This document shows, one piece after another, positions 52,733 to 60,610 of a DNA stretch of 64,000 nt. The stretch's first letter is position 1; every line of letters begins with the position of its first letter. Made by a program: the position numbers and the translations under genes. The stretch lies in contig NZ_JMIT01000004.1 in NCBI RefSeq assembly GCF_000731675.1, positions 372,001 through 436,000 of the forward strand, in the 5' to 3' direction. This stretch comes from Pseudomonas capeferrum (GTDB lineage Bacteria; Pseudomonadota; Gammaproteobacteria; Pseudomonadales; Pseudomonadaceae). The notes under the pieces are model-generated. The model had not been told where the DNA came from. It ran no database searches and worked only from the letters and a program-made list of their open reading frames with translations.

Positions 52733-53665
52733 ATGGATGACAACACACTTTCCCTGTTCGCCGGCATCGGCGCCCTGCTGCTACTCGCCAGCGTGATCGG
52801 CCGCCTGCTCAAGTGGCGTGCCGGCCCGGCGCCGCATGCGGTGATCGACAACCTCAATGCCCGCATCAACGCCTGGTGGGTGATGGTGCTGGTGATCGGC
52901 ATCGCCTTCGTATTTGGCAAGTACGGCGTGATCGTGCTGTTCTATGGCGTGTCGTTCTACGCCCTGCGCGAGTTCATGACGCTGACCCCGACCCGGCGCA
53001 GCGACTACCCGGCGCTGGTCGCCGCGTTCTATGTGGCGCTGCCGGTGCAGTACCTGCTGATTGCCATGGACTGGTACGGCCTGTTCAGCATCTTCATTCC
53101 GGTGTACCTGTTCCTGCTGCTGCCGATCCTGGCCAGCTTCGGTGGCGATACCACACGCTTCCTGGAGCGCGCATCGAAGGTGCAGTGGGGGCTGATGATC
53201 GCGGTGTACTGCGTTTCCTCCGTGCCCGCGCTGATGACGCTTGATATCCCGGGTTTCGAGGGCCGCAACCTGCTGCTGATCGCCTGGCTAATCCTGGTGG
53301 TGCAAATCAGCGACGTGTTGCAGTACGTGTGCGGCAAGCTGTTCGGCAAACGCAAGGTGGCGCCCAACCTGTCCCCCTCGAAAACCCTCGAAGGCCTGGT
53401 CGGTGGCGTGGCACTGGCCACTTTGATCGGCGCCCTGCTGTGCTGGATCACCCCGTTCAACTTCTGGCAGGCGGCCCTGATGGCCCTGACCGTCAACGCC
53501 ATGGGCTTCTTTGGCGGGTTGGTGATGTCGGCGATCAAGCGTGACCGTGGGGTGAAGGACTGGGGGCACATGATCGAAGGCCACGGCGGCATGCTCGACC
53601 GGATGGACTCGGTGTGCTTTGCGGCGCCGGTGTTCTTTCACTTCGTGCGGTACTGGTGGGCTTGA
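52733..53665 (+). CDS. CdsA-like phosphatidate cytidylyltransferase (YnbB-like)
   Basis: 310 residues, about eight membrane helices. The C-terminal CdsA signature is present as SAIKRDRGVKDWGHMIEGHG, GMLDRMDSVCF. It makes CDP-diacylglycerol or a related CDP-lipid, the donor for the CDP-alcohol transferase at the start of the cluster. E. coli YnbB is its counterpart. AAGGA lies 8 bases before the ATG at 52733; an ATG at 52724 is possible. It is probably a second, specialised CDS beside the housekeeping cdsA. Confidence 0.87.
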   Translation: MDDNTLSLFAGIGALLLLASVIGRLLKWRAGPAPHAVIDNLNARINAWWVMVLVIGIAFVFGKYGVIVLFYGVSFYALREFMTLTPTRRSDYPALVAAFYVALPVQYLLIAMDWYGLFSIFIPVYLFLLLPILASFGGDTTRFLERASKVQWGLMIAVYCVSSVPALMTLDIPGFEGRNLLLIAWLILVVQISDVLQYVCGKLFGKRKVAPNLSPSKTLEGLVGGVALATLIGALLCWITPFNFWQAALMALTVNAMGFFGGLVMSAIKRDRGVKDWGHMIEGHGGMLDRMDSVCFAAPVFFHFVRYWWA

Positions 53666-53688
53666 GTAATGAGCGGCTCTGACACGCC

Positions 53689-53706
53689 GGGGCCGCTATG
53701 CGGCCC
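53689..53706. terminator. GC hairpin after the lipid cluster
   Basis: GGGGCCGC, TAT, GCGGCCC; same type as the other intergenic GC hairpins. It follows the CdsA-like gene by about 24 bases and is followed by a decayed REP-like stretch to about 53725. Confidence 0.5.
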
Positions 53707-53860
53707 ATCGCAGGCAAGCCAGCGCCTACAGGTGCCGCGTATACCCTCGGAAGACCAGATATAGCGCGGTCAGGCACCTGGACGTCGAGCCCAGGCAACT
53801 GCGGCCCGGCCGATAGCCCTATGGTGACGGGTCATTCATCCAGTCACCAGGAGTTGTGCC

Positions 53861-54205
53861 ATGTCCGATTTCATCACCGTCCTGCGCGAGACCTGCCCGA
53901 CGCCGGTCGTGGACGCCACCAAGTGGAAGCGCATCGGCGGCGATCCGCACACCGTCAACCTCAATGCCTACCTGTCGGCCGACGGCAGCAAGATCATGGG
54001 CACCTGGATCTGCACCCCGGGCAAGTTCGAGGTCAACTACGACAAGTGGGAGTTCTGCCACTTCCTCGATGGCTACTGCATCATCACCCCGGAAGGCGAA
54101 GAGCCGAAGCACCTGAAGGCAGGTGATGTGTTCGTGATCGAACCCGGGATGAAAGGCACCTGGGAAGTGGTCGAGACCGTGCGCAAGTACTTCGTTTTCG
54201 CCTGA
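53861..54205 (+). CDS. Cupin-domain protein (DUF861 type)
   Basis: 114 residues, one cupin barrel of the (S)-ureidoglycine aminohydrolase-like cupin_3 group: GTWICTPGKFEVNYDKWEFC, HFLDGYCIITPEGEEPKHLK and AGDVFVIEPGMKGTWEV. These proteins are small and cytosolic and mostly of unknown role. CAGGAG precedes the ATG. It has its own promoter space (195 bases upstream). A weak hairpin GCCCTGCTTACGCAGGGC follows at about 54212-54229. Confidence 0.85.
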   Translation: MSDFITVLRETCPTPVVDATKWKRIGGDPHTVNLNAYLSADGSKIMGTWICTPGKFEVNYDKWEFCHFLDGYCIITPEGEEPKHLKAGDVFVIEPGMKGTWEVVETVRKYFVFA

Positions 54206-54345
54206 TAGCCAAGCCCTGCTTACGCAGGGCACCTTCAGCATCCGTAAATCCTGGGCAAAAAAAATCGCGGAGCAGGTGCCCTTCCCTCTGGTGCGCAGTT
54301 ACAGAGGGAAGGCCGCCTGGCCCGCGATGAAGTCCACCTCGCTCG

Positions 54346-55233
54346 TCAATCCTTTTTGCGGTACCCCTCGACGATGGCCGAGAAGTCCTTGCCACCCTCC
54401 CCGCGCAGGCTCATCGCCTGATACAACTGCTGGGCCACGGCCCCGAGAATCACCGGCTGGTGCGCCTGACGGGCAGCCTCGGTAGCCAGCCCCAGGTCCT
54501 TGAGCATCAACTCGGCGCCAAAGCCGCCGGTGTACCCGCGTGAAGCAGGCGCGGTCTCGATCACGCCGGGCCATGGGTTGTACGTGTCTGAGCTCCAGCA
54601 ACGGCCGGTCGAGCTGTTGATGATGCCGGCCAGCACCTGGGTGTCGATGCCCAGTGCATTACCCAAGGCCATGGCCTCGGACACGCCGATCATCGAAATG
54701 CCCAGCAGCAGGTTGTTGCAGATCTTGGCAATTTGCCCGGTACCCACCTCACCGCAATGCACGATGTTGCGGCCCATCTGCTCCAGCACCGGTTTGAGCG
54801 TGGCGAACAGCTCGGCGCTGGCACCAACCATGAAGGTCAGGGTGCCGGCCGCCGCGCCGCCGGTGCCACCGGAGACCGGTGCATCGCCCATGTCGACGCC
54901 CTTGGCCGCTGCGGCCTTGGACACCTCACGGGCGGTCTGCGGGTCGATGGTGCTGCAGTCCACAGTCGGTGTGCCGGGGCGTACGCCGGCCAGCACGCCG
55001 TCATCGTTCAGGTAGACGCTGCGCACATGGGCTGCGGCCGGCAGCATGGTGATCACCAGTTCGCTGTTGGCCGCTGCTTCCTTGGGTGAAGGGCTGACCT
55101 GCCCGCCCAGTTCGGCGAGCTCGGCCAACACGGTCTTGTTCAGGTCGAACAGGTTCAGCTGATGCCCGGCCTTGATCAGGTTGCGGGCCATGGGCGCGCC
55201 CATGTTGCCCAGGCCGATGAATGCGATACGCAT
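54346..55233 (-). CDS. mmsB: 3-hydroxyisobutyrate dehydrogenase
   Basis: 295 residues. N-terminal FIGLGNMGAPMARNLIKAGH is the NAD-binding signature of the beta-hydroxyacid dehydrogenase family; DAPVSGGTGGAAAGTLTFMV is the substrate loop and the catalytic Lys lies in KICNNLLLG. It oxidises 3-hydroxyisobutyrate to methylmalonate semialdehyde in valine degradation. It lies 10 bases after mmsA in one operon. Confidence 0.94.
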   Translation of the reverse strand: MRIAFIGLGNMGAPMARNLIKAGHQLNLFDLNKTVLAELAELGGQVSPSPKEAAANSELVITMLPAAAHVRSVYLNDDGVLAGVRPGTPTVDCSTIDPQTAREVSKAAAAKGVDMGDAPVSGGTGGAAAGTLTFMVGASAELFATLKPVLEQMGRNIVHCGEVGTGQIAKICNNLLLGISMIGVSEAMALGNALGIDTQVLAGIINSSTGRCWSSDTYNPWPGVIETAPASRGYTGGFGAELMLKDLGLATEAARQAHQPVILGAVAQQLYQAMSLRGEGGKDFSAIVEGYRKKD

Positions 55234-55243
55234 GGCGAACTCC

Positions 55244-56770
55244 TTAGCGCAGGCTGATGGTGGTGTTCACACCGTCATTGACGCTGTCGTCATCGAACCA
55301 GCGGGCGGTGACGGTCTTGGTCTGAGTGTAGAACTGCACCACTTGCTTGCCGTACGGGCCGAGGTCGCCGAGCTTGGAGCCGCGCGAGCCGGTGAAGCTG
55401 AAGTACGGCACCGGCACCGGGATCGGGATGTTGATGCCGACCTGGCCGATGTCGATCTCGCTCTGGAACTTGCGCGCCGCCGCGCCGCTCTGGGTGAACA
55501 GGCCAGTGCCGTTGCCGAACGGGTTGCTGTTGACCAGGGCGATGGCCTCATCGAGGGTATCGACCTCCAGGGTTACCAGCACCGGGCCGAAGATTTCCTG
55601 GGTGTAGACCTGCATGTCGGTTTTAACCCCGGAGAACAGGGTTGGGCCGACGAAGTTACCTTGCTCATAGCCTGGCACTTTGACGTCGCGGCCATCGAGT
55701 TCGAGCTTGGCGCCTTCCTTGATGCCGCTTTCGATCAAGCCCAGCACCCGCTCCTTCGCACGCTTGGAGACCACCGGCCCGACGTCGGTACCCGGCTCGG
55801 ACCCTGCATTGACCTTGAGCTTGCTCGCGGCCTCCTTGATGTCCGGCAGCCACTCGCGGGCCTTGCCCACCAGCACCGCCACCGAGGTGGCCATGCAACG
55901 CTGGCCGGCAGCACCAAAGGCCGCGCCGACCAGGGCGTTGACGGTCTGGGTGCGGTTGGCGTCAGGCAGTACCACGGCGTGGTTCTTCGCGCCCATCATC
56001 GACTGCACGCGCTTGCCGTGCTGGCTGCCCAGGTTGTAGACGTGGGTGCCGACTTCGGTGGAACCGACGAACGAGATCGCCTTGATGTCCTGATGGGTGC
56101 AAATCGCATCCACCACCTGCTTGCCACCGTGCACCACGTTGAGCACACCGGCCGGCACGCCGGCTTCGAGCGCCAGCTCGACCAGCATCATGGTCGACAG
56201 CGGGTCCTGTTCGGAAGGCTTGAGCACGAAGGTGTTGCCGCAGACGATGGCCATGGGGAACATCCACAGCGGGATCATGGCCGGGAAGTTGAACGGGGTG
56301 ATGCCCGCGCACACGCCGATGGGCTGGCGCAGGGTGTAGGTGTCGACGCCGCCGGCTACGTTCTCGGCGAATTCGCCCATCTGCAAGGTGCCGATGGACG
56401 CCGCATGCTCGACCACTTCCAGGCCGCGGAAGATATCGCCTTCGGCATCGGCAATGGTCTTGCCCTGCTCGGCGCTGAGGGTCTGGGCGATGCGTTTGGA
56501 ATGTTCGCGGATCAGCGCCTGCAGCTTGAGCATGATGCGCATGCGCGCGCCGATCGGGGTGTCACGCCAGGTCTTGAAGGCGCGATGGGCAGCCGCCACG
56601 GCAGCGTCGACTTCTTCGACGGTGGCGAACGGCACCCGCGCCAGCACTTGCTGGGTGGCCGGGTTGACGATATCGCGCCACTCGTCGGTCTTGGATTCGA
56701 CCCACTGGCCATCGATCAGCAGCTTGACCTGCTCGACCTTGGTCTGGTCGGGGGATTGAGGTGCGTTCAT
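55244..56770 (-). CDS. mmsA: Methylmalonate-semialdehyde dehydrogenase
   Basis: 508 residues. Aldehyde dehydrogenase fold; catalytic Cys in AAGQRCMATSVAV; ITPFNFPAMIPLWMFPMAIV near residue 160 is typical of MmsA, which lacks the usual Glu base. It converts methylmalonate semialdehyde with CoA to propionyl-CoA in valine and thymine breakdown. GGAGAA precedes the ATG at 56770. A LysR gene is divergent, 132 bases away. Confidence 0.95.
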   Translation of the reverse strand: MNAPQSPDQTKVEQVKLLIDGQWVESKTDEWRDIVNPATQQVLARVPFATVEEVDAAVAAAHRAFKTWRDTPIGARMRIMLKLQALIREHSKRIAQTLSAEQGKTIADAEGDIFRGLEVVEHAASIGTLQMGEFAENVAGGVDTYTLRQPIGVCAGITPFNFPAMIPLWMFPMAIVCGNTFVLKPSEQDPLSTMMLVELALEAGVPAGVLNVVHGGKQVVDAICTHQDIKAISFVGSTEVGTHVYNLGSQHGKRVQSMMGAKNHAVVLPDANRTQTVNALVGAAFGAAGQRCMATSVAVLVGKAREWLPDIKEAASKLKVNAGSEPGTDVGPVVSKRAKERVLGLIESGIKEGAKLELDGRDVKVPGYEQGNFVGPTLFSGVKTDMQVYTQEIFGPVLVTLEVDTLDEAIALVNSNPFGNGTGLFTQSGAAARKFQSEIDIGQVGINIPIPVPVPYFSFTGSRGSKLGDLGPYGKQVVQFYTQTKTVTARWFDDDSVNDGVNTTISLR

Positions 56771-56902
56771 CTGGGTTCTCCTTGGAATTATTGTCGGGTC
56801 GAGATCGCCAGCGCCGTGCAAACGCGAGGTGGCGTCCTGGGGCTTGTTTCGAGTATAGATGTGCAAACATCCAACAAGAACGCACAAAAAAACCGGATCA
56901 TC

Positions 56903-57853
56903 ATGCAAAAAGACCTCACATCCCTCAGCTCGCTCAACTGGGACGACCTGAAGTTTTTCCTCGAAGTGGCACGCACCCGCAAAGCCAGCAGCGCCGCCAA
57001 GCGCCTGAGCGTCGACTACACCACGGTGTCACGGCGCATCACGTCGCTGGAGGGGGCGCTGGGCACGCTGTTGTTCGAGAAGTCCCGGACCAACGGCTTC
57101 GTGCTTACCGCCGAAGGCCAGCGTTTGCTGGGCTATGCCGAGTCGATCGAGAGCACGCTGCACATGGCATGCGAGCAGGTGTCAGGCTCGGGGGTGGCGT
57201 TGTCGGGGCATGTGCGCATGGGCTGCACCGAAGGTTTCGGCAGCTTCTTCGTCACGCCGCAACTGAGCCACTTCGTCGATGCGTATCCGGCCATTTCGGT
57301 GGATATCCTGCCGCTGCCGCACTTCATCAGCCTGTCCAAGCGCGAGGCGGACATCGTCATTGCCCTGGAACGGCCCGAGCACGGCCCTTATGTGTGCTGC
57401 AAGCTGTGCGACTACCGGTTGCGGCTGTATGCGACCCAGGCGTACCTGGATAACCACGCGCCGATCCGCCAGGTGGGGGATTTGGCCAAGCACCCCTTCA
57501 TCAGCTACGTGGATGACCTGGCGTTCAGCTCCGAGCTGCTGTACCTGGCCAACCTGATCCCCAATGCCAACGCGCATTTGCGCAGTACCAGCGTGATTGC
57601 GCAGTACACCGCAGCATTGCAGGGGCGTGGGCTGGCGATTCTGCCGTGTTTTCTGGCGGCGCAAGACCCTCGATTGGTCACGGTGCTACCAGAGCAGATC
57701 GAGGTGACGCGGCAATTCTGGATGTATTGCCGGGAGGATTTGCGCAAGTTGAAGCGCATTACCCTGTTGTGGGATTACATCCGTGGGGTGACCGAGGCGA
57801 ATGCGCCGTTGTTGATGGGGGAAACCCGTGAGATGCGGTTTGCTCAGGAATGA
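56903..57853 (+). CDS. LysR-family regulator divergent from mmsAB
   Basis: 316 residues. HTH WDDLKFFLEVARTRKASSAA, KRLSVDYTTVSRRITSLEGA, and a LysR effector domain. Divergence from mmsA makes mmsAB the likely target; note that in P. aeruginosa mmsAB is controlled by an AraC-type MmsR, so the regulator class differs here. The ATG at 56903 is used; a long in-frame extension upstream runs through mmsA and is rejected. Confidence 0.85.
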   Translation: MQKDLTSLSSLNWDDLKFFLEVARTRKASSAAKRLSVDYTTVSRRITSLEGALGTLLFEKSRTNGFVLTAEGQRLLGYAESIESTLHMACEQVSGSGVALSGHVRMGCTEGFGSFFVTPQLSHFVDAYPAISVDILPLPHFISLSKREADIVIALERPEHGPYVCCKLCDYRLRLYATQAYLDNHAPIRQVGDLAKHPFISYVDDLAFSSELLYLANLIPNANAHLRSTSVIAQYTAALQGRGLAILPCFLAAQDPRLVTVLPEQIEVTRQFWMYCREDLRKLKRITLLWDYIRGVTEANAPLLMGETREMRFAQE

Positions 57854-57905
57854 TGCAGCCCTCAGCAACGGCGCCGTACAGGTAGGAGCTGGCTTGGCCT
57901 GCGAT

Positions 57906-57923
57906 GGGCCGCAACGCGGCCCC
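57906..57923. terminator. GC hairpin between LysR gene and yfiB
   Basis: GGGCCGC, AAC, GCGGCCC with flanking REP-like sequence (from about 57880). It lies 50 bases after the LysR stop and 110 bases before the end of the convergent yfiB. The rest of the gap 57924-58036 shows nothing recognisable. Confidence 0.45.
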
Positions 57924-58036
57924 AGTTTGTTGCCTTCCTCTTCGTCTCAAAGATTTGGGTGGCAGTCGTGCACGGTTTTCGAGGGCCAAGGCGAGGGCTG
58001 CGCCTGCAGGGACCGAGTCGGTCTGCAAGAGATCGC

Positions 58037-58528
58037 TCAGTACGACGCGACAACAATCGACACCCGTCGATTCTCGGTGCGCCCGGCACTGCTGCGGTTG
58101 TCCGCCACGGGTTGGGTACTGCCCAGGCCGCGGGTCTGGATGTTCTGCGCAGGCATGCCGATACCGATCAGCGTTCTGGCCACACTCTGCGCCCGGCGCT
58201 CGGACAATTGCTGGTTGTAGGCCGCCCTGCCCGACGCATCCGCGTGCCCATCCACCCGCACACCCTGGATACCAACCCCCAGCAGTGCTTTGCCAATACG
58301 TTCGACAATCGCCTGGCTCTGGCCATTCAGGCCGTCCAGGTCACTGCCGAACAGTACCTTGCCCGACAGATCGAAGGCCCAGCCTTCATCCGTCGGGGCA
58401 AAGCCTTCGCGCTTGAGCACGGCGATCTGCTCGGCAGTCAGGCCCTTGGGCGGTGTGCTCTGGCAGCCGGTCAGCGCGAGCAAGGTGAGCAGCAAAGCCC
58501 AAAGGGGGAAACGCAAACGATGAATCAC
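58037..58528 (-). CDS. yfiB: OmpA-family lipoprotein YfiB
   Basis: 163 residues from a GTG at 58528 with AGGAG 8 bases upstream. Lipoprotein signal peptide with lipobox LTGC, then an OmpA-like peptidoglycan-binding domain (VRVDGHADASGRAAYNQQLS, ERRAQSVA). YfiB sits in the outer membrane and sequesters YfiR under envelope stress, which frees YfiN. Gene order yfiR-yfiN-yfiB is as in P. aeruginosa. Confidence 0.9.
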   Translation of the reverse strand: MIHRLRFPLWALLLTLLALTGCQSTPPKGLTAEQIAVLKREGFAPTDEGWAFDLSGKVLFGSDLDGLNGQSQAIVERIGKALLGVGIQGVRVDGHADASGRAAYNQQLSERRAQSVARTLIGIGMPAQNIQTRGLGSTQPVADNRSSAGRTENRRVSIVVASY

Positions 58529-58532
58529 GGGT

Positions 58533-59801
58533 TCAACTCCTGTTTTTGATTTCGGCGGCGGACCGTTCCGTCTGCGCCACTTGCCACTGGCCACGGCGTT
58601 TTCGCTTGGCCTGGTACATTGCCGCATCGGCGGCGTCGAGCAGGCTGGCAGGGTCAGTGCCATCGACCGGGTAATAGGCGATGCCGACACTCAGCGAGGT
58701 GGCAATGCTGCTGCCACTGTCCAACTGCACCGGCAGCTTCATGCTGGCGACGATCTTCTCGGCGATGAGCTCGGCGTCTTCACGCGAATGCAGCGGCGTC
58801 AGCAACACCGCAAACTCGTCACCGCCCAGGCGCGCCACCAGGTCGTGCTCACGCAGTTGGGCGCGGATGCGGTCGGCAACGCTGATCAGCACCTCGTCGC
58901 CTACGGCATGGCCCAAGCTGTCATTGATCTGCTTGAAGTGGTCACTGTCGAGGAACAGCACCGCCAGGTGATCCTGCTGGCGCGCAGCATTGCGCAGGCA
59001 ACGGCTGAGGCGCCCTTCGAAGAAGGCGCGGTTGGGCAGGCCGGTCAGGCTGTCATGGCTGGCCTGGTGGGCCAGGGTCTGGTTTTCGCTCTGCAGGTGG
59101 CTGTGCCACACCTCCAGTTCATCGAGCAAGGCGTTGAAGTCGTTACCCAGCTCGTTGAGTTCGGCGATCGGCGCCTCCGGCACGCGACGGTCGAAGCGCC
59201 GTTCGCGCCGCGCGGCATGAGCAACGCTGGCCAAGCCGCGCAATGGCCGGACGATGTCGCCGAGCAGGCGCCGCGACAAGTACAGGGCGATGACTGCGCT
59301 GAGCACCATGCACAACAGGATCCCGCCCAACCCGCCGAGCAGGAACAGCAACAGGCTGCGGCCTTGGCCAATCAGCTCGATGTGCCCGACCTTTTGCTGC
59401 TGGTGATGGATCGGCAGGTTGACCGGTTCGTCCAGCAGCGTGGTAGCGACAAGGGTTTCCAGGTGGGCGAGCATGCCGCTGTCGTTGCGTTGCCAGTGGG
59501 CCAGTTGCTCACCGTCATTGTTGAACACCTTGGCGTCGGCCACCTCTTCGGTACTGGCGATCAGCGCCAGCGCCTCATTGGCTGCGACGCGGTCGTCGAA
59601 CACCACGGCGGCTTCCACGGTGTAGGTGATCGAGCGGGCGATCAGGTGCAGGTTGTGGTTGGCATAGACCTGCAGGGCAAGCACGCCCAGCACGGTCAGC
59701 GAAACACCGACCAGGCCTACGGCGAGCAGGGCAACATTGAGGTGCCCACGGCCGAGCACCGAACGCAGGGTCGGGCGCATGCGCTTGTTGGCAGCTTTCA
59801 T
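58533..59801 (-). CDS. yfiN: Membrane diguanylate cyclase YfiN/TpbB
   Basis: 422 residues: TM1 (about 20-45), periplasmic domain, TM2 (about 149-175), HAMP, and a GGDEF domain with GGDEF intact (326-330) and an RxxD inhibitory site (317-320) for product feedback. It makes c-di-GMP and promotes attachment. It overlaps yfiR by 4 bases and precedes yfiB by 4 bases. The PilZ proteins in this window are possible receivers of its signal. Confidence 0.93.
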   Translation of the reverse strand: MKAANKRMRPTLRSVLGRGHLNVALLAVGLVGVSLTVLGVLALQVYANHNLHLIARSITYTVEAAVVFDDRVAANEALALIASTEEVADAKVFNNDGEQLAHWQRNDSGMLAHLETLVATTLLDEPVNLPIHHQQQKVGHIELIGQGRSLLLFLLGGLGGILLCMVLSAVIALYLSRRLLGDIVRPLRGLASVAHAARRERRFDRRVPEAPIAELNELGNDFNALLDELEVWHSHLQSENQTLAHQASHDSLTGLPNRAFFEGRLSRCLRNAARQQDHLAVLFLDSDHFKQINDSLGHAVGDEVLISVADRIRAQLREHDLVARLGGDEFAVLLTPLHSREDAELIAEKIVASMKLPVQLDSGSSIATSLSVGIAYYPVDGTDPASLLDAADAAMYQAKRKRRGQWQVAQTERSAAEIKNRS

Positions 59802-60364
59802 GGCTGCGCACCTCGGCGCCGGGACAATTGCAGCACGCTGGGGTGGATGCGTACGCCCGAACGGGCCACGGAGTCGAGGTTCACTTCAAAGGCGACCTGC
59901 TGATCGCTGACCCGCAGGCAGAACAAGCTGCCGACGGTACAGGGGTCGTCGGCCTCGCTGATGCTCAATACCGGGTGACCGCTGACGCGCTGGAACAACC
60001 GATCGCGTTGGCCTTGATCGAGCTTGCCGATGTAAATGGCATCGCAGGCCTGGGCGACTTGTGCATCGTCAGCCAGCAGGCGACGCACCTGCAAAGGCCG
60101 CCCGGATTCCTGCACATGCCCTTTGATCAGGTCGTCGGCGTACTCGGTAGGGCCGACCAGGCACAGGCGCAACGGCGCAGGTTCGGCTGGCCAGCGTGCG
60201 TAGCTGAAGATTCCCAACACCACCTGGGTGACGGCCTTGGCGCGTTGCTGTGCTTGCACAGCGGTGGCTGAGGATTCCGCCCAGGCAGGGCCTGCCGGTA
60301 GCGACAGGGCGGCCAGCAACAGCGAAAGCATACAGCTCGTCAATCGCCTCCCGGCCACGGTCAT
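59798..60364 (-). CDS. yfiR: Periplasmic YfiN repressor YfiR
   Basis: 188 residues: signal peptide (cleaved near AWA-ESSA), then the YfiR/DUF4154 domain. The four cysteines of the family are present (in LRLCLVG, AQACDA, DDPCTV and LFCLRV), which form redox-sensitive disulfides. YfiR binds the periplasmic domain of YfiN and blocks c-di-GMP synthesis. Upstream is a large REP-type inverted repeat. Confidence 0.93.
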   Translation of the reverse strand: MTVAGRRLTSCMLSLLLAALSLPAGPAWAESSATAVQAQQRAKAVTQVVLGIFSYARWPAEPAPLRLCLVGPTEYADDLIKGHVQESGRPLQVRRLLADDAQVAQACDAIYIGKLDQGQRDRLFQRVSGHPVLSISEADDPCTVGSLFCLRVSDQQVAFEVNLDSVARSGVRIHPSVLQLSRRRGAQP

Positions 60365-60440
60365 GTGGGAAATCTCTCGAAGTCCTTTCAGATATTGGCG
60401 CAACGATAGCACATGGCCGCCAACCCTGACTTGCGTGGCT

Positions 60441-60577
60441 TTTGTAGGAGCGGCCTTGCGTCGCGAAAGGGCTGCGCAGCGGCCCCGGCGATCTTGTTGC
60501 AACCACAGAACCTTGTTGCAACACAGAACCTGGGGCTGCTGCGCAGCCCTTTCGCGACGCAAGGCCGCTCCTACAAA
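60441..60577. repeat. Long REP-type inverted repeat with tandem duplication in its loop
   Basis: Left arm 60441-60486 and right arm 60532-60577 are nearly perfect reverse complements (core GGCCTTGCGTCGCGAAAGGG). The 45-base loop holds a tandem duplication, CTTGTTGCAACCACAGAAC at 60493-60511 and CTTGTTGCAACACAGAAC at 60512-60529, each containing the palindrome GTTGCAAC. It lies between recD and yfiR, both leftward. This is a different REP sequence class from the one at 10211 and 42161. Confidence 0.85.
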
Positions 60578-60610
60578 GGCCGCGCCGCAATGATGGCAGC
60601 AGTGGGCGAT

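Noticed and set aside
55172..57853. Very long rightward open frame (893 codons) covering mmsA and the LysR gene
   Set aside because: The first 1.7 kb is the antisense of mmsA/mmsB with low-complexity His/Gly/Asp-rich translation; only the part from 56903 is a real LysR gene.
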